Source: Saturnia japonica (lineage: Eukaryota; Arthropoda; Insecta; Lepidoptera; Saturniidae). Taken from it: 64,000 nt of DNA. A model generated the notes under the pieces. It had not been told where the DNA came from. It saw only the letters and a list, made by a program, of their open reading frames with translations, and did no database searches. This document shows positions 57,201 through 64,000 of the stretch, piece after piece. Location of the stretch: assembly GCA_033032175.1 (NCBI GenBank), contig CM065307.1, positions 6,820,001 through 6,884,000 of the forward strand. Reading direction: 5' to 3'. The number at the start of each line of letters is the position of its first letter. Within the stretch, counting starts at the first letter, position 1. The translations under genes and the position numbers were made by a program.

Positions 57201-60200
57201 CGGAACCCAATTCACTTCAATCGACGTGGTAATCGAACATACTACCGCTATCGCTTCAGTTAATAGCATTCTTTTCTCACAAAATTTTGTATTCTTATAT
57301 ACATTGTACATAGCTAACGAGCTTGACTACTTTTTTACTTTTCATTTTCGACTTCGTCGTCGTACTTCTTTATATAGTGCCTCTCCAACTAGTGAAGGTT
57401 GACACTTTTCTTCTTTTTATTTCTTGGCAATGTATGTTTATCCACAATTTTGCTATAGTCACGTGAATAGAATATTTGTCCAATTAATCTTATAATCTTC
57501 AACAGCCCTAATGAGATGGCGGCTCTCTTGTTAAAACTGTCCCTGGTGTTTACGTGACAACTTAAAATGCATGTTTCTAGTTATTATTTAAAATCCACTT
57601 CACTTGTACACAATAACCAAAACTACATCGTTTAAAATGACACCTATATTACATAATTTAGAGCCAAATAACATAAGTTTATGAATTAAATACAAACCAC
57701 AGTTTTTCACTTTTCATATGGTCATGACAGATCGAGTTCTCGTCAATACTCGGTTTTCATTCAGTTTTCCTTTTCCTAGCTACCATTACTGGGAACAACA
57801 TCGAACTTGATATAAACATTAAATCGCAGGAGACCAGCAATCGAATTCGGAGAAGATCGAGGGCGTGATGGATGACAGCGCAGTTAGAAGGTTCTTCGAC
57901 TGTGTCCTGCAGCATATCGACAACACCTCCCTGTCGACACCGCTCCGGCTTAATATGCTGCGTTCAGCCGAAGAACAACTCAACAAGTATTTTTTTTGTT
58001 TATTTGGTTTGCGCGAATTAGTTACGAAAAAAAAAAAAATGCTTTATATACGATTTTTCAATGGATCAACTTGGTCCTACGTGAACCATGTATTTAGAAA
58101 TCCGTAGTGTTAGTTGTGCTTCATTCACCTCCGTGTTAAATGTATTCAACCAACTGTCCACTTCTCATACATCCTACAGCTTACCAGATTGCTTGACGTT
58201 CGTGGTTACTGCTACCCTCCTTAGGGCAGCGTGATTTTATATAGTCTATACCCTTCCCTAGTAAATCAACTATAAAATGCCAAAGAAAAAAATAAGTTTT
58301 CCAAATGTGACTAACAGCCTCAGGGATTTGCATGTTCAAACAAAAAAAATGTAGTGTTATAATATTAATATATATTTTGTTTGATTAGAATTAATTACTT
58401 CTTAAAAACAGTTTAACTGTATGAAAATGTAATATTATCTTGTGTCTGTTTGTTTCTCTGTAAAGTAAGTTTTTCATTCACATACAAGTCTAAAAAGGTA
58501 AAAAGAAAAACAAGAAAAAAATGCTTTTAAAATGGAAAAATATTTTCCTTTACAGACTGTCTTGGATTATGGATCTGTAGTGGGGTTGGAAGAAATTATA
58601 CTTTTAAAAATATGGGGTTTAATCTGTTTTACTATTTAAATAACTATAAAAAATCTGTAAGAGTATCATGTCTCTAGATTGTCAGAGATGGAGCCAGCAG
58701 CCCACGGCGCTGCTCAGTTCACGGCTCTATTTGCGCGCAGTATCCTCGCATTGCATTCCGCATTGGACGCGTCACCGGGACCGCCCGCCCATGCTCTAGC
58801 TTCACTCACAGCAGATTGTCTCCGGTGAGTGCATATTTAATAATCTTCTGTCACTTCATACCTTGAAAAGTGTTAAAAATTTGCTATAATTATATTAGTG
58901 TATATGTTGTATATAAGTGTATGTATTATAATTATATACTTATTAGTTAAGCTGTCACTTTTAAAAGAAATGTACGAATGTTCATTCATTACCTCAGCTA
59001 CGATGGTAACCCAAACAATTGGCAATTACACATACTCTAAAACTTGTATTTATTGTCTCACTTGACGTTGGCAAAATTGCCTGCATAAGCAGAAGTTACA
59101 TTTAAAAAAGAAAAAAAAAAGTACACTAATGACAATGACTGATATACCACTACTCATTACTCTGTTTAAGTATAATGATCTCAGAATGGTGTCCTTACTG
59201 ATCATTTTACTCCTGTACAATTTATTCTATATCAATTAATTTTGATGTTTCACACCTGCCAGGCGTTCCAAGACGAGTCTTGTTTTTTCTAAAGTTCTTG
59301 GTAATATCACTGAATAAATGTCGATGTTGAAATAACATTACTATAACCCGCAAGGGTAAACTTGAGACTTCATTCGGATGACGTAAGCGCACCATATACT
59401 GGTTGCAAATAAAAGTACCTAATGCTGTCGAAAATTATGTTTTTGAATGGGTGATTGGAGTACATGCTAAATAAAATAGACATTATTATACATTTAAAAA
59501 CCGCAATATGGATAGTGTTTTTCATATTTATATACACACAGAGTATCAAACGCTATTCAAGACCCTGAAGACTTGCAAGAAGCTCTGTGTCAAGGCACCG
59601 AAACACTGGATAGTATTAAGAATTATTGTAAGTGGCCATTCTGCTTGTGAAGATTGAATACAGGACTTGATATTGGTGTTTGTGTGTGTCATTATCTTCA
59701 TGAAATCTTCCACCGCCAACGACCCAGTCCACTTAGTTCTCCGTAGCTACGTCAGCACCACTCCTCCGTGTAGGCACCTCACTGGGTGTGTGCCGTTCTG
59801 TTTCGCTCTCTTCGCGCCTGGTAGGTTCGCGTGTGAACAGAGTTGGTCGCACGTAGTAAGTTAGGCTTGCGTACACTGTTTTCCAGCTCGCTGCTTACTC
59901 GTTGGCGTAGCTAATAAAAGCGATGGCCTCTTTTATTTCATACTAAAAACAATCGATTAACCGATGTTTTGACAACATTAACTGACGCGTCGATGGTGAA
60001 TTGGCGAGAGCGGTACCTAAATGTAACAGCGTGAGGGGAGTTTTTTAGCGGAATCTTGAGCGCTATGTTTATGTTATTTGACCCTATACTGTGTAATGTT
60101 GGTGACACTATGCGTGATATGGTATGGTTATTGTGCATACGTGAAATGGATTATAAATATAAACTGGTAACATGCATTTTGAGTTATCACAAAAACTTCC

Positions 60201-63200
60201 TTTAAAGTTAGTTCTAACAAGGGAGCCAACGTCTTTTTGAACCTAATTTTAATTTTAGAAAATACTACGAAGGCTTAAACATGTAGTCACTAGCAAGTGC
60301 TTTTTGCGGCGCCAAATCAAGAAGAGAGAAAAAACAAAGGGGAGTGCAGTGAGCGTACATTTCGCTTGGGTCTCAAGTTAACTCTTGCTGGTAAAATAAA
60401 AATAAATATCAATCCCCCGCAGATTGCAGCATCAGTTCAGCGGAGTGTCAGAGCAGGAGAACGCTTGCGTTTGGCAGTTGGCGCTGAGAGTGTGCGCTGC
60501 GAAGTTATACGCTGCTTCTGTACCGTCGCAGACGTGTCAAGCGATCGCAACACCGGTTTGTAGTGCCGGGGGGAGTCCGGTCACAGTCCCCGCGCTCTCA
60601 GCCGCCGCCGCCTTAACGCACCACGCTGAAGTGCTAGATAGGATGCTGGCTTCTGCAGGTAATCTAATCTCTCAGTCCATTTTTTTCCTAGTATGCTTCT
60701 TTTATAAAGGGATCTGATCACTAATATGACATTAAGATATCTATCTGTCTTTATAAGCTTCCAGTATACAAAATTCAAAGAATCGGTCAAGCCGATTTTG
60801 AGGTAAATTCAGACATACAAAACACACAGAAAATTATCTTTTAATGGCATTTTCATGATACGTGTACTTTATGTAGGACGTCTATTGGGATATTTTTGGG
60901 GGGGAAAAATTACATGCACAGCCAGAACTATAGAATGTATTGTAAGCATGTTTGAACAGATTTAACTTAAAACTATTCCTTATGTTAAGTTTAATATTTT
61001 TAATTACGCCCAGTGGAGCGGACTGGCACTATCACTTACATATTATTATACACAATATGTGTGACAAACGGTGTATTTTATATATGAGTTGTATTTTTTT
61101 CTTTCAACGCAACCTTCAGTTAAATTTACTTTTTGCGTATTTCGAGTTTATTGACACATTCGTGCCGCGAAATATCTACTATATTTAAACATGTTAGTGC
61201 GTGACCGTCCCATTTGACTACGACATGTGGGTACTAGTGCGTGTTTATCTACCGAGCGCCTTTAGGTATTTATATTTCAAGAACGCTGCCGAGACAACAT
61301 ACTGTTTACTTTAGTGTACTGTAGTGACGTAATATCGTGCTACCTCGTCTCCGCCAACGTCTGTCGGAAACATAGGACGACCACGCACGAACTTGTACGA
61401 CTATAGTAACTCTTTTCATCCTTGGATAAAATTATGTAGTTATAATTACTGGACCTGCAGATGTTGTTCCGCCCTTTCCGGTAGATAATGGCTTGACCGT
61501 AACGCCACCTATCGGATCCTAACATATCTATAAACCATCTTCTCTGTATCACAAAAAAATCTTGTGAATATATACCTAATCAGTCAAGTCGTTCAGAAGT
61601 TATAGAATCACTAACAAACACACAAGATTTTTATGTATGATATAGCAAAGTATTGATATTATTTAATATTTCAGGAGTGGAACCTGACCTGTTCACTATA
61701 TCAGTCTTCCGTCTGTTGTCTATGAACACAGACAACAAGCCGGGTGTTCTGGCGCGCGCAATAATGCCGATGCTGAAATCTGCGCCGCTACCGACAATTC
61801 CTAAACCTAATCTCAAGGTATTTTTGGAGCCTAGTGATAAAATATAAATATATATATATAGATATATAAAAAATATCCTCCTAACACTGCAGCCCTTATA
61901 ACACTTATAAATTATCTTTTGAAGGATTGACGTTACATTTCGCCTTTTTAGGAGTAAAATCTAACTTCTTACAAAAACATACTTAATACCTTTTGGCATA
62001 ATAGCATAAACTTATTTTCTCACATTCTATACCATAAGATAGTGATTTGCAGCATTACAGTTTATTTCCGAAGGAAAGTACGTCATATGGGATTGAATTT
62101 CGTGCAAGAAAGTTTTTTTTTTCACTATCATCACTATTTTATAAACGACCCCTAAAGATAATGTAAATGAAACTACTTTATAGTGGTGGTATAGTATTTT
62201 CCATGTTCTCCTGGCTAGCTACCACTCTCAAGTTGAAAATCTGTCATCAAGCACCTATGAAGTGTGTTCCAACAGTTCCACTTCTAGTATCCCCAATAGG
62301 CTTATGTGAATTCAGTTGAGATAAATTTTTTTTAAACACTTTAGATACGGATGTGTACGGCACGGATCGTGGAGCCAGCCGCAGAGAGCGACACCGTGGT
62401 GCGGTTCAGTGCGGGTCTCGCGGCCGGTGTGGCGCTCGAGGCGGAGATATGGCGCGTTAGCCGGCCCTCGCAACTACGCGTGCGCGTCGCGTACCCGGAC
62501 CGACGCGTGCACGCGCTGCTTCCGCCGCAAGACCATCTGCGCGCGCTCGACCATCACAACGATAGTTCGTACATTTTACTCATGTTAATTTACACTTTAC
62601 TCACAAAAGTTCACACTTTACTCTAGCAAGTTTGCACTTTACTGAGCGAAGTTAATAAGTTCACACGTAACTGCTCGTTATTATAAGATTAGTTTTTGTA
62701 TTTTGATAGTTCTTATTATCAGAACTGCCTCGTTAGCCTAGTGGTCGTAAGCGCGACTGCTATGAGCGAGGTCCTGGGTTCGAATCCCAGGTCGAGCAAA
62801 GTGTTATTGGGTTTTTCCTAAGAAATTCTCAGTAGCAGCTCGGAGATTGGTTTCGTGCCTGATAGGTTTAGGCCCAATAGGCTCGCCCCCTATTACATGG
62901 GACCTAAAAATATACTCAGCGAACTGTGGGTGCCTCTGCCTAACTCTTCTGGGAATACAAGCGTGATGGTATGATGATGATGATGATTATTATTATCAGA
63001 TTCAGTGATCTTGCAAAAACCACAAGCAACTTTCGGTTGTGAATTTTATAATTGAGCCTCCCAATGGTGCTGTGAATTTATCTATACAACCTCACATTAT
63101 ACACCATGTTAATCAGTTTAAGCTGACAATATTATTTTACATGTTTCCTAAACCTGTTTTAATGAACAGTTTTTAAAGTAACAGTAGTAATATACCAGTG

Positions 63201-63512
63201 TCTAATATATTTTAAATTATGAGTCAAGCTAGCATTTTACCAAATTCTCAATGGACTAGAGCTAGAGCAAAGAAGTATTCATATATGACTGTGCTGTTAA
63301 TTTATTTTGTAGATGATGATGGTACTCAAAATGTGCGTCTACTTACGAAAGTGCTCATCTCACATGGAGTATGGACAGAACCATGCGGTGTGGATATCTC
63401 AATATGTCTTGCTGTGGAGGAGGGTGGTGCCCGGGAGCCTGCTCATCTGATTGAGCTTTGCAAACCTGTGCGAGTCACTGTCGCACCCAAACCTATCAAA
63501 CGTGGCATATAA
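45193..63512 (+). CDS. INTS4: Integrator complex subunit 4
   Basis: Seventeen coding exons: 45193-45246, 45314-45646, 47717-47965, 48821-48996, 49564-49756, 50265-50439, 53286-53491, 54732-54854, 55941-56076, 56549-56686, 57830-57986, 58678-58824, 59542-59631, 60423-60658, 61675-61817, 62345-62564, 63313-63512. They total 2976 nt, 991 residues (human about 963), and every junction keeps phase. INTS4 is the HEAT-repeat scaffold that holds the INTS9-INTS11 endonuclease of the nuclear Integrator complex, which cleaves snRNA and other nascent RNAs. Diagnostic stretches include [65 protein letters not shown] and the C-terminal [18 protein letters not shown]. Exons 1-11 are HEAT-type helical repeats; the last three code for the C-terminal domain. 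Odd points: intron 9 is U12-type, intron 2 needs a GC donor, and the exon 13 donor is weak. Confidence 0.95.
45314..45646 (+). CDS. INTS4: INTS4 exon 2
   Basis: Acceptor TTCCAG. Reads [19 protein letters not shown]… to …LIKNETSHK. To keep frame with exon 3 it must end before GCATGT, a GC-type donor; the nearby GT four bases on (GTAAAA at 45651) would shift the frame. Confidence 0.88.
45736..45919. mobile_element. pogo/Tc1-like MITE, 184 bp
   Basis: Twenty-base terminal inverted repeats AGTGTAAACTCTTTATAACG facing each other, TA duplications at 45734-45735 and 45920-45921, no coding capacity. A TA target and the ATAACG-type ends fit the pogo/Tigger branch. Confidence 0.82.
46495..46775 (-). 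mobile_element. tRNA-derived SINE
   Basis: On the minus strand the head reads GCAATGATGACTCAGTTGAT (A-box region), then GAGTTTGAATCCCTG (B-box). The body shares CGGTGAAGGAAACATTGCG-like sequence with the SINE in the lectin duplication. Confidence 0.65.
47717..47965 (+). CDS. INTS4: INTS4 exon 3
   Basis: Acceptor TTACAG, donor GTAACA, phase 0 at both ends, 83 codons. Reads [20 protein letters not shown] and [24 protein letters not shown] repeats. Confidence 0.93.
47966..48820 (+). other. INTS4 intron 3 with repeat fragments
   Basis: Two repeats. About 48265-48450 matches about 54985-55150 in intron 8 (ACTTATTTACAG, TTTAAAATGAATAAAG). About 48500-48742 is a lepidopteran repeat tail (GTCGGCAACACCCTAGTG, GGCCGTGTGCTTGTTTGCCA). 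Confidence 0.65.
48821..48996 (+). CDS. INTS4: INTS4 exon 4
   Basis: Acceptor TTGTAG. Reads [20 protein letters not shown] and [20 protein letters not shown]. The donor splits an Asn codon (GAGAA then GTTAGT), phase 2. Confidence 0.93.
48997..49563 (+). other. INTS4 intron 4 with LINE/SINE tail
   Basis: About 49075-49250 ends GGCCTATGTTAGGCAGTGGA then CGTCTTTTGACTGTGATGATGAT, the common 3' tail of lepidopteran non-LTR elements with a GAT microsatellite. Confidence 0.6.
49564..49756 (+). CDS. INTS4: INTS4 exon 5
   Basis: The acceptor that keeps frame is GATAG before TACAG. Reads [18 protein letters not shown] and [15 protein letters not shown], donor GTAAAT, phase 0. Confidence 0.92.
49757..50264 (+). 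other. INTS4 intron 5
   Basis: About 0.5 kb, AT-rich, with a TATATA run just before 50230. Nothing else recognised. Confidence 0.8.
50265..50439 (+). CDS. INTS4: INTS4 exon 6
   Basis: A GC-rich exon without an internal start codon. Reads [27 protein letters not shown] and [16 protein letters not shown]. Acceptor GAACAG, donor GTGTGT splitting a Glu codon (phase 1). The match to the INTS4 'RKR.AHER…GRKWGDDAP…FVHGLEDE' block is unmistakable. Confidence 0.93.
50468..51347. mobile_element. TIR element, 880 bp
   Basis: Inverted ends CATTCAAACTGAGGCGAATA(CAG) at the left and its near-perfect complement …CTGTATTCGCGTCAGTTTGAATG at the right. The interior is GC-richer, with two related blocks ending AACAAATGTA (about 50875 and 50977). 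No transposase frame and no clear target duplication. Confidence 0.65.
51931..52137 (+). mobile_element. 5'-truncated tRNA-derived SINE
   Basis: Matches the body of the fuller copy at about 62724-62998 from the B-box half (GGAATCCCAGGTCGAG) to the AATACAGGCGTGATGGTATG tail. Confidence 0.8.
52208..52213 (-). terminator. Pol III terminator of tRNA-Tyr
   Basis: Six T residues on the minus strand, seven bases after the tRNA 3' end. Confidence 0.8.
52221..52310 (-). tRNA. tRNA-Tyr (GUA) with intron
   Basis: 90 nt on the minus strand. Acceptor stem CCTTCGA/TCGAAGG, D-arm GCTCAGTTGGTAGAGC, anticodon region GGACTGTAGA (GTA), T-arm GCTGGTTCAAATCCGGC, discriminator A. Seventeen extra bases just 3' of the anticodon interrupt the anticodon arm, the usual place for a metazoan tRNA-Tyr intron; removing them leaves 73 nt with all stems paired. 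A and B boxes are intact and a T6 terminator follows. It lies antisense in INTS4 intron 6. Its 3' end is the exact partner of the BEL primer-binding site at 9254-9271. Confidence 0.97.
53286..53491 (+). CDS. INTS4: INTS4 exon 7
   Basis: Acceptor ATATAG, donor GTAAGT. Reads [20 protein letters not shown], then [20 protein letters not shown] and [14 protein letters not shown], the best conserved stretch of INTS4. Confidence 0.96.
53492..54731 (+). other. INTS4 intron 7
   Basis: About 1.24 kb. A GC-richer block at about 54425-54665 (CCGAACGTTGGAGGTTCGCC, GGATTGCCGATCAGGCCGAT) stands out from AT-rich flanks and is probably an unclassified retroelement tail. Confidence 0.6.
54732..54854 (+). CDS. 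INTS4: INTS4 exon 8
   Basis: 41 codons, phase 0 on both sides, acceptor TTTTAG, donor GTTTGT. Reads [20 protein letters not shown] and [10 protein letters not shown]. Confidence 0.93.
54855..55940 (+). other. INTS4 intron 8
   Basis: Contains the repeat fragment at about 54985-55150 shared with intron 3, and MITE M1 copy d at about 55570-55830, which ends about 110 bp before exon 9. Confidence 0.7.
55570..55830 (+). mobile_element. MITE family M1, copy d
   Basis: Family order GCAGGATCTTGAGG, GACCCTATATTATGTAATAT, GCATACGTGAAGAGGATTAT, AAGGGAGCCTCATCTTGTTA. It extends through ATACTATGAAGGCTTAAA, which is also present in copy f. Confidence 0.75.
55941..56076 (+). CDS. INTS4: INTS4 exon 9
   Basis: Acceptor CTTTAG. 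Reads [18 protein letters not shown], then [18 protein letters not shown]. It ends one base into a Tyr codon at a U12-type donor, GTATCCTTTA. Confidence 0.93.
56077..56548 (+). other. INTS4 intron 9, U12-type
   Basis: The donor GTATCCTTT matches the minor-spliceosome consensus. TCCTTGAC at 56531-56538 matches the U12 branch site, with its A 11 nt before the end of the acceptor AG, and there is no polypyrimidine tract. It joins …DPAY to [11 protein letters not shown] in frame. It carries a repeat block at about 56300-56480 also found at 61225-61405. Confidence 0.9.
56300..56480 (+). mobile_element. Unclassified dispersed repeat, copy 1
   Basis: Shares GTTTACCTACCGAGCG, CTGCCGAGACAA, TACTGTTTATTTTAGTGTAC, GCTACCTCGTC, CGCCAACGTCTGTC and ACGAACTTGTACGACTATA with 61225-61405. 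No coding signal; ends not resolved. Confidence 0.65.
56549..56686 (+). CDS. INTS4: INTS4 exon 10
   Basis: Reads [19 protein letters not shown], then [20 protein letters not shown], donor GTGATT, phase 1. Acceptor CATCAG of the U12-type intron. Confidence 0.93.
56687..57829 (+). other. INTS4 intron 10
   Basis: A degenerate minus-strand SINE at about 57050-57265 and MITE M1 copy e, reversed, at about 57495-57735. The rest is AT-rich. Confidence 0.65.
57495..57735 (-). mobile_element. MITE family M1, copy e
   Basis: On the minus strand it shows the M1 order, including GGTGTCATTTTAAACGATGT and GAAGTGGATTTTAAATA, ending in AAGAGAGCCGCCATCTCATT. The most diverged full-length copy. Confidence 0.65.
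57830..57986 (+). CDS. INTS4: INTS4 exon 11
   Basis: Acceptor TCGCAG, phase 1 in, phase 2 out (donor GTATTT). Reads [20 protein letters not shown] and [13 protein letters not shown]. Less conserved than the HEAT core. Confidence 0.88.
57987..58677 (+). other. INTS4 intron 11
   Basis: About 0.7 kb, AT-rich, poly-A run at 58025-58039. No repeat recognised. Confidence 0.8.
58678..58824 (+). CDS. INTS4: INTS4 exon 12
   Basis: Acceptor CTCTAG, donor GTGAGT, phase 2 both sides. Reads [20 protein letters not shown] and [19 protein letters not shown]. Confidence 0.9.
58825..59541 (+). other. INTS4 intron 12
   Basis: About 0.7 kb AT-rich intron, no repeat recognised. Confidence 0.8.
59542..59631 (+). 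CDS. INTS4: INTS4 exon 13 (3' end uncertain)
   Basis: Acceptor ACACAG. Reads [20 protein letters not shown] and TLDSIKNYC. The frame-preserving donor is the weak GTGGCC at 59632, but a consensus GTAAGT sits four bases earlier at 59628. Using the latter would shift exon 14 into a stop, so I chose the former. Confidence 0.75.
59632..60422 (+). other. INTS4 intron 13
   Basis: About 0.8 kb, containing MITE M1 copy f at about 60035-60290. A GC-richer patch lies at 59715-59840. Confidence 0.75.
60035..60290 (+). mobile_element. MITE family M1, copy f
   Basis: Order AGCGGAATCTTGAGCGC, GACCCTATACTGTGTAAT, GCATACGTGAAATGGATTAT, AACAAGGGAGCCAACGTC, AAATACTACGAAGGCTTAAA. Closest to copy d. Confidence 0.75.
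60423..60658 (+). CDS. INTS4: INTS4 exon 14
   Basis: Acceptor CCGCAG, donor GTAATC. Reads [18 protein letters not shown] and [13 protein letters not shown], then an Ala-rich stretch and [13 protein letters not shown]. Corresponds to the 'ELQSELAGV' region of vertebrate INTS4. Confidence 0.88.
60659..61674 (+). other. INTS4 intron 14
   Basis: About 1 kb, with the dispersed-repeat copy at 61225-61405. The remainder is AT-rich. Confidence 0.75.
61225..61405 (+). mobile_element. Unclassified dispersed repeat, copy 2
   Basis: Partner of 56300-56480, same orientation, with small indels. Confidence 0.65.
61675..61817 (+). CDS. INTS4: INTS4 exon 15
   Basis: Acceptor TTTCAG, donor GTATTT. Reads [20 protein letters not shown] and [18 protein letters not shown]. 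Confidence 0.92.
61818..62344 (+). other. INTS4 intron 15
   Basis: About 0.5 kb, with a TATATATATA run at 61848. A SINE body fragment (CTCAAGTTGAAAATCTGTC) is near 62230. Confidence 0.65.
62345..62564 (+). CDS. INTS4: INTS4 exon 16
   Basis: A strikingly GC-rich exon. Acceptor CTTTAG. Reads [19 protein letters not shown], then [17 protein letters not shown], the conserved C-terminal domain. Donor GTTCGT, the same hexamer as exon 1, phase 1. Confidence 0.93.
62565..63312 (+). other. INTS4 intron 16
   Basis: About 0.75 kb, mostly taken up by a tRNA-derived SINE at about 62724-62998. Confidence 0.8.
62724..62998 (+). mobile_element. tRNA-derived SINE, full-length head
   Basis: Head CGTTAGCCTAGTGGTCG (A-box) and GGGTTCGAATCCC (B-box, 62776-62788), then the body shared with 51931-52137, ending in a GATGATGATGATGATTATTA microsatellite. 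Confidence 0.82.
63313..63512 (+). CDS. INTS4: INTS4 exon 17, stop codon
   Basis: Acceptor TTGTAG, phase 1. Reads [20 protein letters not shown], then [14 protein letters not shown] and [14 protein letters not shown], stop TAA at 63510-63512. The ending parallels vertebrate INTS4 (V.V.PKPA.R). Confidence 0.95.
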
Positions 63513-64000
63513 GACTATATGATCTAAACACTAGAGTGTTTATTATTGTAGAGGGACATAATACAATTTTATACTGGGAGGTTTGGCGTGTATTATGTAT
63601 ATTGTGATTGATCTGATAAATATCCATTGTATGAAAAGTAATTAAATTGTGAAGGAAAATATTTCTGGGTTATTACTATAAAGTGTTTATGTAATAAAAT
63701 ATGTTATTTTTTGATTTGTTAGCTGGTCTTACTACATTTCAGTGAAGTAATAAGAAAACTTATATATACTGAGAAAATTAATATTTTCAACATTCTTTTT
63801 TCACATTTGTCGTAAATTTTATGTTTTATTCATATAATGTTAAATATTTTGTAAATATCGACTTTTTTGCATAAAATTATGTTTTAAGAAAATAAGAGAC
63901 AATTAAAGTACAGATTTAAGACATCAGTAGAAGAGAGTTTGACTGTAAAATGAAATTAAGTTAACAATTTGATTATAAATAAATATGCATATAATAATAA
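63513..64000 (+). other. INTS4: INTS4 3' UTR and downstream DNA
   Basis: AT-rich, with a polyadenylation signal AATAAA at 63693-63698 about 180 bp after the stop, followed by TG/T-rich sequence. A second AATAAA lies near 63977. Confidence 0.65.

Overview
The window looks like nuclear DNA of a moth or butterfly (Lepidoptera). It is AT-rich and intron-rich. It carries a two-domain immulectin-type C-type lectin, lepidopteran-style SINE, MITE and Helitron-like debris, and a BEL/Pao retroelement. Three host protein genes and one tRNA gene can be assembled from the sequence; most of the remaining DNA is transposon-derived.

Layout. (1) 1009-18906, minus strand: an immulectin-like C-type lectin. Five coding exons can be joined in consistent phase (signal peptide, CRD1a, CRD1b, CRD2a, CRD2b). 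The signal-peptide and CRD1a exons occur twice, in a nearly perfect tandem duplication of about 2.47 kb (about 14818-19756). The 10.3-kb intron before CRD2 holds an intact, very young BEL/Pao retrotransposon (2966-9467), a broken mariner and a piggyBac remnant. (2) 19757-27800: no host gene. It holds a small TIR element, a decayed LINE (about 21060-23835) and, next to it, a 1.44-kb LTR element reduced to the end of a Ty3-type integrase (23880-25318). (3) 27803-29624, minus strand: a two-exon SLC25A51-type mitochondrial NAD+ carrier. (4) 29625-45190: about 15 kb with no gene seen. It contains a long inverted-repeat pair (about 33790-35030 and 39290-40510) around a 2.53-kb hAT-like element, which itself contains a solo LTR and a 123-bp tandem array, followed by a PIF/Harbinger-like TIR element. 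(5) 45193-63512, plus strand: Integrator complex subunit 4 (INTS4), 17 coding exons that sum to 2976 nt (991 codons plus stop). The introns carry MITEs, SINEs and, antisense, an intron-containing tRNA-Tyr(GUA) gene.

The host genes are functionally unrelated: a secreted lectin fold, NAD+ import into mitochondria, and snRNA/mRNA 3'-end processing. The points of most interest are a U12-type intron in INTS4 with both a textbook donor and branch site; the duplicated 5' half of the lectin, giving two alternative leader/CRD1 exon sets; a BEL primer-binding site that matches the last 18 nt of the tRNA-Tyr encoded 43 kb away; and several insertions that can be resolved to the base from target-site duplications. 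All gene models are made by eye from open frames, splice signals and remembered family sequence; no alignment or transcript data were available.
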